A stretch of 64,000 nucleotides of DNA from contig OU612073.1 in assembly GCA_914767715.1 (NCBI GenBank), positions 992,001 through 1,056,000 on the forward strand, read 5' to 3'. Numbering within the stretch: position 1 is the first letter of the stretch; every line of letters begins with the position of its first letter. The DNA comes from Membranipora membranacea. Its lineage: Eukaryota > Bryozoa > Gymnolaemata > Cheilostomatida > Membraniporidae. Both the position numbers and the translations under genes were made by a program. The notes below the pieces were generated by a model. The model was given only the letters and a program-made list of their open reading frames with translations. It was not told the origin of the DNA and made no database searches. This document shows positions 36,201 to 48,200 of the stretch, piece after piece.

Positions 36201-39200
36201 TTGCAATCTCTTCGTACTTTATCTCATCAGTGGCCAAACAGCGACCATTAGAGATAGGGAGACTGGTGCAGTGAATCAACCAGGTGTCTGACAAGCATTA
36301 ATATCAAGGATACTCACCTATAACATCGAGTACGAGACTATCGGGCTGTGAGTCTGTTAGGGAGATGTAAAAGTAGTTCTCATACTCAAGATGTTCTCCT
36401 TGTCCGATAATATCCATATTATACACATTCTCAGAGGAGCCCATATCACAGTGTATAGAACATGTGAGGAAGGAGGGAAGGATAGGCTCGTCCCAGGCGT
36501 ACGACACTGTATAAGTAAGAGGTACTCAGTTATATGGGACATTTAGAGGAACGCTGACATCCAAACAAAGTGTTTCTTTCAGGGCAAAGCGGCCTTATAC
36601 TCTCAGCTTGGATACATATTGTCCAGCATAAGGTGAATAGACGCAAGGCCCAAACCAAGATCCTCGTATTCTAGATTTAATTGGATATACCACTCCAGCA
36701 TAGTATACGTTCCAAATGTTCCCAAAACGATTTTTCATGTTTAGGGATGATAGGCATACATTATTTTAAGAATCTTACCACTAGAAGTTGGCTTCACAAT
36801 AGTTTTATATGACTCATGTGAGATATTAGTCTGCCAGTATTTGAGACTAAGATCTGTATAGTTCTCTATCCTCATGGGCGGGGGTATGTCAGACGCATCG
36901 GCTATGATTGTTGTAAATGTAGAACCCCGCAATACTGTCTCTATCTTCATCAGAGTACAAACTCCGCTCTCAGAATTCCTAAGAATTAAAGGAACTTATT
37001 GAACCGAACTATGGCGCGATTTAGGTATTGATGGTGAAGGGGACGGCCCACCCTTCAATATATCCATGGGGTTATCGCAACACTAAAACATCCAGGACAA
37101 CTCTTAAAATATCAAACAAACTCTTAACCTTACTTCTTAAAAAATAAAACTGTGATCTATGACTTTATTTTTAACAATCGTAAAGAGTTCTGATCTTTCT
37201 ATTTTTTCATCTTTTATTTCTTGGGGACATTGAATTTCAGGAAATCTTGTATGTGAAATGTAAAATCAACCCAACCTGCAAACAGAGAGCAACCTGACAC
37301 AAATACTAAAATTTGGCTGCTCATGATTTGGGATGTGGCGTGTGATAAGATAGGTTTTAATAAACTCTTTTTAATAATAGATAAATCTTACCTGATATTG
37401 ATGACGAGTGAGCTGAGCTGATCTATCCTAAATCCACCAGACCACAGAGTATTAGGTATATCCAGTATCTTCACACAGAGCAGCTGATCGAGGTCCTGTC
37501 TCGGCCAGTGATACGCCTGACTGGCTCCGGGTAAGGACGCCTGATACATCTCCTCTCTGTTAGCCTGAGAGCATGTGGTAAACATTAATAATTAGAGTGG
37601 GGTGATACAAACACCAGACTCACAAAAACATGAGATAATGCTATGTCTGAATTCTTCGAATGGCGCAAGTTTTATGTTGCATTGTCTAAATACATATTCT
37701 GGCTCAGTCAGACAGGGGATAAGATATAAAAGCTTTGTCAGGCTTAAGGATTCATTCCCAGTGTTTGAACTTTGGTGGCTATTTTGGAATATCATCATAT
37801 CATACACTGTGCTCTAAAACATTGTCTTGGTAGCTTCAATCTATACTTGTGATGTTACGCCCTGATCACATAGTGACTAAACTCAATATATAGGTGCAGA
37901 GTGTACATTCAAAGGCAGTTCTTCAAGGTACTTAGACATACCTGTGGTTTAGTGAAATGTTTCTGAGTGAAGGCTAACCGATGACTGGACTTATTTATAA
38001 CTTTATTACGAGGTACGAGTACAGTCATCATCGTATCATGATATCGTCCCACACCTCGAGATGTCTCTATACCGATGTTATAAACCCTGTGTAAATACAG
38101 CAAAGGATTAGGCACGGTGGTGATTAGTCTAGGTGCTCAGACTCCAAGGCGCAGGGAGTTACTTGCGCAAGCTATCAAACTCCTCTTGAGTTTGATAGCT
38201 TGCGCAAGTAACTCCCTGCGCCTTGGAGTCTGAGCACTTAGACTAGGTGGTGATATATAAATAGGCTATAGGTATATTTATGTATGTACCTTTGTTGTGT
38301 CAATGCTGATAAAAGATGTGAGCTGACAAAAAATATGATATAAAAGGGATGATAATAAAAGTAAAAAAGAAAAACTATTAAGACTGGTGTTTGATTCCTC
38401 GAAAGCAGTGGAGATTTTAAACACAACACCATTGAACTCCATATTTAATCTAGTGCACGACACATATCATTCATTCTCAAAGTTCAAAGTAGAATTTACT
38501 GATGGAATTATATGCCGAAGTGACTGTCGAGAGACCCAATATTGATATTTACTCTCTAACCATGAGCTGTATGGTGGTCTAGCGATATCTGTCTTATTCT
38601 CTAAGGAGTCGATATGTCACACATATCACGGTAGTTAATACTCACCACTCTGGTCGGCCATTGTGAGGCTGAACTCGAAGTCTTCTGACATCATTTCCTT
38701 TATCTGTAGAGAATCTATGACTCCATCCACAGTTACTAGCTGGATGTACACTATTACCAAGTCTCATCAGGCATCTATACAGCGAATACACTACATTGTA
38801 ATGTTCAACGCACTCATGTCCAGAAATCTAACACAAGATTTCTGTTTTGATATTTGACATTACTGTGAAAACTTTCCTTGCCTTTGCTGCCTCAGATTGG
38901 TTAACTTAACAATGGAAAACTTTTTTTAATCAAGTAGATCCATATAGCAACTATTTGGCGGATCAAATTATCATCTCAAATCTAAATTTGAAAACTCCAT
39001 GCGAAATAGTAAACTGTAGATTCCCACATAATGGTTTCTAGCCTTGTCACATGGCTATTTCCGCCGGACAAGGCTAACTGTTCTCAGCTATGTTACACAC
39101 ATGACATATATAATTCATTAAATTATTTATAGTGCTGACTGCTGACTGCTGACTGTTGATACATACAGATCTGGGTGTTCCCTCTCAGTATAAGAGAACA

Positions 39201-42200
39201 TGAGAGGAGCTACACTCCGAGCGATCTCATGTTCCTCAAACTGACCAGCTGATGTGTACTTAGTACCGTCCTGTCTGAATACCAGAGGCAAACCTGTGTG
39301 GTTAATCATCCAATACTTCACTGATATCGTCACCTATAAGATATAAATCGAATATAGTGAACATATCGCAGGTAAAACCATGTCTGCCTGATTTAATAAA
39401 GTCATGAATAAACAACTACATTTGTTCTGCAAGCATGCTAGAGGAATGCAATGTCCATCTTTAAGAACAACTAATGAAAACACTGTAGATATTCAACATC
39501 AAAAAAACTAGCTGCATGAGTTGTAGATATTCTCTTATCCGAGAAGTGTTTATAGACGTTGTCAAGAACGGTAAGTACAAACGGTAAGTAATTTATACGC
39601 AAACAGAACCACTCTTTTTTGACTTACCTTGACAGCCCCCTTAGCGAGTCGAGTTATCCTCGCGTCCAGTAGCAGTAGTTTATCAGCACTGTCGTACACC
39701 CGTACATTTATCATATGATCACTGTTAGAAGTGGGGATATATAAAGCTCCGTTCTTATGGAATCCGTCAGCACCAAGCTCTATCTTCATAGACTTGGATG
39801 TGTCAACCTGAATATGTAAATAAATTGCATTGGACGGATTAATCTCAACCCTGAGAAAACTTAACATTTAACTTTAACTTCAAACATTCACCTTGAGCAA
39901 GTTTAACTTGATTTTCTTAATCAAACTTTAGGCAAGACAACGCTCATGATCACACAATAACAGGAACTTTTTAAATCAACAATTTCTTTCACTTGCTGCT
40001 CTAGAATATCCCATTCTTAGTAAGAAATCCAATCATATTATACCTTCAGAAATGAGACAAGCTACAGAAAACAACCATTCAGATAAATGTAGAATACATC
40101 TACTAAAGTATACCTGGTGTAGAGTGGTGTGTTTCCCAGGTTTGAGTTTGCCTGTATAGGTTGTGTTAGTGATGAGATAGCCAAGGTCTACAGGCAGTAG
40201 GTTAACTATAGTCAGAGGAGGTAGGAGAGTTATTGTGTGCCCAGGCTGATACAATGTATCATCTCCTAAAGTCTCCATAACAGCCTCCGATGGATAATAC
40301 TCTCTCTTCATTACCGCTGAGAACCTATATGGTATACGTCATTATTAAAGATAACACATTGACTAATAAAAGTGATAGCTGGTAGCTAATGAGTAGATCA
40401 TCCACCGAATTCAAGTCCACTTTAGTTTGAGCCACATCATATTGGCTCCCAGATTACTCCCTTACAGCACTCCTCTACTTTACTCTTAGATGAGGGTTTA
40501 CCAGCGAAATTAGCTCACATTCACACAACATCACTTCATTTGTCCCTAGTTATTCATAATGAATAAAAGAATACCGTACACAATCCATACCTGTAAGGAG
40601 TCAGGGAATCTATCACAGAGTTACAGAGGAGAGGTATAGACTTAGATTCTCCTGGCTCCATCTGTCTCATCTGACAGTTTACGGGCGGGTCTGTATATGT
40701 GATCATCTCGTCCCCCGCAGGTCTAAACCAAAGCTGGCTGAACACATAGGCTAACGGTAGCGGGGCTGATGTGTTAGGTGGTAGTACCATGACATCCGCC
40801 GCTCCTATGATAATATATAATACAGTCCTATCATATTATTAAGATTAGTTTAAGCGCTCAAACTGTGCCAGGATTGCTGGTAGTAGCATTTCATTATCAA
40901 CTTCTTTCCCAACCGAGCGTTTAAACTAGTATTATGATATGTATACCATTGCTTTGTTTCAGAGATTGCACGATCTCCCTCTGGAATAAATTTTAGCAAG
41001 ATTATTGGTCCATTTGCGCAACTCAGAATGCAGGCATTGGATAGAACTTTAAGCACAACCATAACTGCCTGTACACAACCATTGATGCACTCATACAATG
41101 ATGTTGTGCTGTGGTTTGTTATTTAATGATTGGTCTATAGCTCCTCTAAACGAGTTATTATCTGCTATACTAGGTCAAGAATTAGCCAGAGTTTGAATCA
41201 GCAGATGCAATATATAAAAGTGGTGCAATATTGTGAATGGGTAAGTTTGGTGGGTTTGGGTTGGGTGGGTGAGTAGGGGGCGTCTATTTTACACACCCAT
41301 GCAGAAAACTTCATTCAGTCAAATAGACACCACTTTCCCAGCCCCATATCAATCCTTGACCTATAACTCTCTAACCTTGATGTAGCAGTGATTCAAGCCT
41401 TGTCTCCATACTGTAGTTAGTCTCATTATTAAGAGTTATGGCTGACTTAACTGTGATTTGTTTTGATGAATTCTCCAGACAGACAATATCAAATACAACT
41501 CTTGTCGCTACCACCTGAGAAATGAAACATGGAATAATGATAGCCAGTGGTAAAAGTGCTTGTGGGGATACAAATGGGAATGTATTTCAAAGCCTACAAC
41601 TTGGTTGTTTATGAAAGGTAGATTCTCAGAGTTAGCTATTGCTCGTCAGGCGAAGTTTGAGCTTCACAGGTGAAATTATCTTAGCTGAAGTTCTAGAAGT
41701 TTCCCTTACTTCATTGAACAGATCATTATACTAAGCCAGACCAAATCGTAGAAGCTGGAACGCCATTTCCGAACTTTTAGGATCCAGAGATGGATGTACA
41801 CAAGACCCTGATAGTCAGAGAGGCAATTGGTACCCAAAGGAGATGGCACAACCTCCACATCATGTTAGAGTCATCTTGCATCGGAGAAAATTTCATAACT
41901 AAGGTCTTAGACAGCAACAAACTCACATGCAGTGCTGCTTACCTTGGGTTCTATATTTTTATTGTGTGTATCTTTCTGCACAGTTCTGAAGAATTGCCCG
42001 ACCTTATCTATAGAGATAGGAGTGGATTTCTGCCAACCTTCAATCACTACAACTAGTCTGTACTTTGTCGACTCATGTGTGGACTGGGAGGAAAAGCGAA
42101 TTAAATTAAATATCCAAAATACATCTTGCTTTGTAATACAAATCATGTAAGACCCAGTCTAAATTTGCCAACCCTTTGTCAACAACACATACCACCAACA

Positions 42201-45200
42201 TGGCTTTTCTATATGTTATAAAGCAAACACAACTGTCTGTTGAGATATATAACCACATAACATGTGATCCAATACCAATAACTACACAGTCAGTTGGTTA
42301 GGGAGCGTGCCCTCAAATACGCAAGTGTAGGAGGTCCTGGATTCAAATCCCACTGCAGTCTACTGACTACTGGACCCAATTGATGCCCCAGGTGTGCTCG
42401 ACCTGCCTGCAGAGTTATTTCACGATCTTCGGACGGCGACAGATTTTAACCCACATTGTTGAATGTTCTTATATGAGCTCATCTGTTACCTGATGTCTTT
42501 TCTTAGTTTTGAATGATCTACATGAGAAGGTTCTGGTATCCCCGTCAGGTATCTCAGTCCAGTGTGTGGGTAGAGAAGTCGTCAGGTCCTTCTTAGTGAC
42601 GACAGCGAATAATAAAGTCCTACCGGTCTGATTATATAATGAGTAAGGGACAAACGACTCCCGACTGTAATACATTAAAATCATCAATGTTATATCCAGG
42701 AGCAAGCTAGCCTGAGACATATATACATATTGATGCATATTTCTGATACAATATGTGGATCTGTGTCAGCATATGTCGAGCTGTTTTTTTTTTTCTAACT
42801 CCACTCAAGGCAACTTACCAGGATAGGCGGAGAGCAAGCTGAGCACTAGAGAGAAAAATGTTTGAGCAGCAATCCTGTTGGTCTTTAAATTATAATAAGC
42901 AAGGCTTTTTGAGCCATATCAACACAAACACTTCGCTCAAAATCCTTGCTCATTTGGTCAACCAATTAAGACATTTTGTTCCTAAATCGACACACGAAAG
43001 ATATACAGTTTCAATCAAGCAGTGAGAGAATTGGAAACCACACCCCTGGCAGGTCTTGCTTACTCAGCAATGGGCGATCACATTGACATTTTTATTTCAA
43101 AGTCTCAAAAAATGAACATTTAAAGAGTTTAGGAAAGCGGAAAAACAATGCTATGAGTTTGCTTTGATATGATATGAACAGTGGTTGTTTTTTGTTTTTC
43201 CTAAACAATTCAAAGATATAACAGGGCGTGGGAGAGGTTATATAGTGTCAGTAGGCAGAGTAATGTATTACCTTGTTAAAGGCTGTGGAACACCCGAGTC
43301 CTGATTAGCTGATGTTACTCTGGATACCAGATCTCTAGTCTGTTGTACCATCTCCAGTACTGCACTGGTGATGTTAAAATTCACCACATTCTCAGCTAAA
43401 TAAGAGATAAGTAGACTTCTAGATTAAAATGAGTTAGTAAAAGAAAACCAGTTTTCGTGTAATTATGTGTTCATTTAAAGTATTAAGTTCCTTCCTTACG
43501 ACAAGGTTCATGTTGCTCTGCTCGCAGGTATTTCGAAACACGTCTGAGGTACAAATGCCAGTGTCAGAAGAGAGAAGTAGCTTGAATTAGCTTTGTATTA
43601 GGTAATGTCAGTGACTTACTGGTGATTTTGATATCGAGATTATTATCGGCTGCTGAAGGATTACCGGTCCAGCTAGCCTTGAGTCTCCACGGCTCCATCA
43701 GTGGCTCCCATCCGCTCAGTAGTCTGTTATAGTAGTCCAGACTGAGTCTGAACACCAGACTACCTCCGATCAGACTCTCAAACTTTACCTGAGCCGATGT
43801 ACCAGGTAACTCAGGTACATTACTCAGTACCTGGTTAAACGCTAACTCTGTAACAGGCAACATAGGTCATACGTTAAAATAACAGGCAACATAGATCATG
43901 TGTTCAAATCATTATTTGAGGTTAGAGCTCAGTTGCGAATAAATAAACTAGGTTAAGATTTCTCAAGTTCATATTTACAATGTCTTATATTGTCAGCTCC
44001 TAATCTCCTCAAGAGCCTAACCTGTACCTGCTTTAATTCAGCATGACTCTGAATTAGTAACTAACATATTGTTGATCACCTATGTAAGAGAAATGACAAA
44101 TTGCCGGTTTTGGGTGCTACTGAATCTGATTGTCTGGTGTAGTTATAGTTGGTCTGAGATCTAAATATTCTAGAGCTAACATGCAACTAGGCTTACCTCT
44201 GAGACTCAGTTCTAGCAGGGGCACATCCATATCAGCGCAGTCATTGATGAGGCATATACTGACGCCCTCACTGTTCACTTCTATCTGAGCTAAGGCTACA
44301 GCAGTCTTGCTAGGAGGCTTGCTCTCTGTTGAGTTGCCTATAAAAATGTGTATAACAAAGTAATTTCTTTACCCTTGCAAAAAAAGTAATCAAGACCTTC
44401 ACAGAATCTGGTAGGCGAGCTTTATGTTTCATCAGATCAACAGGTAAACATAAGCAAACATAATATAATATTATGTATATATGTAAATGAATTGTAACAT
44501 ATGGTTTGTAATTAATTTATCAACATGGATTTAAAAAGAGTGTAAGGCCGAGATCTCCTCAAGCTAAAATCTCCCTATTTACCTGCTGCTCATCCTGTCT
44601 CAACAAGTTTGTCAAGAAAGGCTACCTGCGGTTGCTGTATATTTACCTGCTGTTGCCGTGCTGTCCTGACTAGTATCTGAGCCGGAGGCCCCTCCTTGCT
44701 GGTTTGAGTTTAGTGAGGCACTGTTTTGATTCACAGCGCTGTTTATCTGCTGAGGTAGAGATTTGAGTATTTTCTTGAAGAGGAGAAAGTCACCATAGGA
44801 GAACCTGACATACAATTCTGATAAGTTCACCTGAAATAAAACCGATGTTTTATCAATGACACAAAGTACATGTTAAGAATCACACAGCCAACCAAAGTGA
44901 AGCTTGGGAACCCTAGATAGATTCTGGTATTTAGGGTTTCTGCCCGCCAACACAAGAGTTTTGGGAGTTGCTCCAAACCTTCCAGCCTATAACTGAATAT
45001 GAAAAGACATTATTGATGATGATGGAGATTTACTGAAAGTCATTATTTTTACTATGGCAATGCTGACACACTATAATGAATGAAACGATACCTCTAGTTT
45101 GTGAGCAGGTTTGTCCTGAGAGGCTGTCAGTTTATGAAGCTCTACCGTCACGTCAAACGGATCGATAATAGACAGAGCAGTCGCAGTCTCTTGACTCAGA

Positions 45201-48200
45201 CAACATGAGAACAACTCCATCTTCTACATAACAGATAAATACAAACATCCTGAGTGAACATGGGAGTTATGCTCACATTTGATAGGAGGATACAACTCCT
45301 ATGTCAGCAGATTAAAACAGTAGGGGGTTAAATAAGTCGGAGTACAGTAAAACATGGACCAAGGCTTTATCAAATCACAAAACGTACCGATTCCTCTCTA
45401 TCTGAGGTTGAAAAATTTCACCAGCTCGGCATTTTTGTTCGGATTATTTTGACAAACACCAATATCAGGAAAATAAACCTCACAGTATCATAAATCTCAC
45501 AGTATTATAATGACAGTCTGCCCTCAGCACATTTCTCACCTGCAGGTTACATATAAGAGGCCTGTTTTCGTTGTGTGGCTGGAAGTGACTGACTGCGGTA
45601 GTCTTAAGTATGATAGCATTGCTACTCGAGTCAGCCAAGTCCTCTACGAGTACAACTTGAGTATCAGTCAAGTTAAACTTGACCTCCCACTCAGCGTTGA
45701 CTTGTGTCTCCTCACTCAGCTGGGCTACTAAACTTTGTGATACCTGCTCATTAATCCTGAAATAATTATGCAATGTTAACTTTTTTTATACAATGCGGTA
45801 CATGCTACAAAAATAGGATCAACATTAACCCAGATAACCCATAGAACAGTGACCATTTGCAAAGCACACATTTTTTCGCAATATTTTTTAGTTAGATACA
45901 AAATTTCATTGACTGCATCCCTCCAATGAGAAGTAAGGCCAATAGGGGAAACAACTTCTAAAATGTAACCCAAACTTATGTAGAAAGGATGGCTACAATC
46001 CCTGTATGGCGTAGACAGTTATACCTGGGTACTTGTTTGACTAGTAGTTTCTCTGGATTACTAGACAGATAATCCTTGAGTGAGATCATCCAGTCCATCA
46101 CACAGAATATTCTCATGTTATTAAAGAGTATAGAGGCACAGTTCTTAGCCTTATTAGACCTCAGGTGTATCTCCATATGTAACTTAGTAGGGTCATATTC
46201 TACATCACCAGTCGCCTGTTATATATACATGACATGTACAAAAATCGTCAAGATTAAAATGTGAAGTTATATAAGCTGAAAACAAAACTACTCTGTAACA
46301 TCTTGCAAATGGGGTTAATTGGTGATAATGTTTCTCCCTAGAGGAGTAGACAAGGAAGAAAAAAATATGCTTCATATAAACTTCCACCTTAGCTAGACAT
46401 CGGTACGAGCTAGAGTTAATTATTTTTCTCTTTCAACTTGATGGAACTTTTCATAGTAAATATTTTTCCTTTTAAAACACGTTCCTATAAGATTGTCACA
46501 TGGCGATTTTGAACGATTGCAATAAAGTTAATATCGTCGTCACTCAAGACTAGCTTATATTTTCTTCTCTATGGTATTAGCCTGCCACTGTCAGACATAA
46601 TACCCTGTTGTCAATCACATTGCATATAATACATAAGTCATATCTGATGGTATAACTTTCCAATTTACCTGTAAAATGTTCTTAAATACTGAGGTGTGGT
46701 CGTCCCGTGTATCAGTGACTCTTATCTCTTGGGAGACTAAGTCTATATCTTTGCTCTGATTGGAGTAGGATACAAAGGCTAACTTAGATGTTATAAAGTC
46801 TAGCCTAGCCAGTGATTCTGAGGGCAGTATGGGGGTCTTATGTTGATGTAAAAGCTCTATAGTCACATTCCTGAGATCAATAGCCATATCCAAAACTGTC
46901 CAAACCTGTAAAATATATAAATAAAAGGTAAGAGATGGTTATCTGTTACAATGTTATACAGAATATGATTCAAAATATGAGAAAGATTATCAATAATGTA
47001 ACAAATCCAGCTTTCCTAAGAGTGGAAACTATACGAGTTTTCATTAAAAGGAGATTGGTGGAAACTGAATTTATGTAGTCGGTTAGCTGGATAAAAAAAA
47101 ACTATAAACAATGAATGGTCAATCTTGCTATGGATTTGTTGATTGAAAGTGAAGTATCACACTGATCAAGTGAAACACTATTGCATGTATATCTCTTATA
47201 GATCGAGAGTGATTTAATTCATTTAGTATGAGTACCATCACAAGGAATTTAGTGTGAGGACCTGTGTTCAATTTTATTAATTAGGGGCGGTACATTATAG
47301 GTATTGATATTTAACGATCAGCGATACACATGATAATAGTGTAGTCTCGTACCAGTGTGCTCAATTATTAGGGCACATGAAGAATTTCAATATTTATAAT
47401 ATGTCTCTCTGTTTGACTTACATCACCAGATAGTATGGTCTGTATTTGAGGTAGCTGTTTAGCGACCCTCTGTAGATCGTTAAGCTCCTCCCCGAGGTTC
47501 TGATCGAGCACTGCCCTGACAATCTTATACTGATCCACATCTATATTACAGTAGACTGAGGACAGCTCCCCTCTTATAGCTAACTCTGGACTAGAGTGAC
47601 TCAGATCATTGTCCAGATTACGCTCCACCACCAAGTTCAGCACACATCTACCATACAAAGTTATTTACCATAAAAGATATGCACAGAAGTTATCCCCTTT
47701 TGTTAACAGGTTGGACAACTGCTTGTGAAAATACTTAGCATATTAAATTCTATACACCCTGTTGTCCCTGCTGTAAAGACCATAAAGGTATGATTGTATC
47801 TGACTATATGCAATAATAGAAAATGTTGAGCGATTTCCAAAAGAACGAACAAACAAAGGCTCCATTGTCCCTGCTATTAAGCTCAATAGCTTAGTGCCAT
47901 TAAATCAAACCCCTTGAGATATATGAAGACTGCTGTCAGTCAGTCAGTCAGTCAGTCAGTCAGTCAGTCAGTCAGTCAGTCAGTCAGTCAGTCAGTCAGT
48001 CAGTCAGTCAGTCAGTCAGTCAGTCAGTCAGTCAGTCAGTCAGTCAGTCAGTCAGTCAGTCAGTCAGTCTGAGCCTGAGTTCATTAATCTATATGAACTA
48101 GTACATGATGTATACCACAAAATGAGCTCACCGTTCTCTGAGAGGTCTGTTTTTGTCCATCCTAAGATGATATCCTCTAAACTTGATATCTCCATCTACT

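Larger units (their letters stand above)
36318..42664 (-). other. VPS13D: VPS13D: VAB domain, six repeats
   Basis: Six repeats each start with a strand containing the conserved Asn: LYNQTGRTLLFAV (exon 42490), TLNNETNYSMETRL (41376), IVNLLPVDLGYLI (40114), MINHTGLPLVFRQ (39167), VINKSSHRLAFTQ (37942) and RIENYTDLSLKYW (36779). The VAB domain is the adaptor-binding module of VPS13 proteins; in human VPS13D it recruits the protein to mitochondrial Miro. All six Asn are present, so the fold should be intact. Confidence 0.85.

Noticed and set aside
42288-42360. Functional tRNA gene
   Set aside because: Box A and box B resemblance is present, but I see no paired acceptor stem or convincing anticodon arm, and a SINE-like tail follows.
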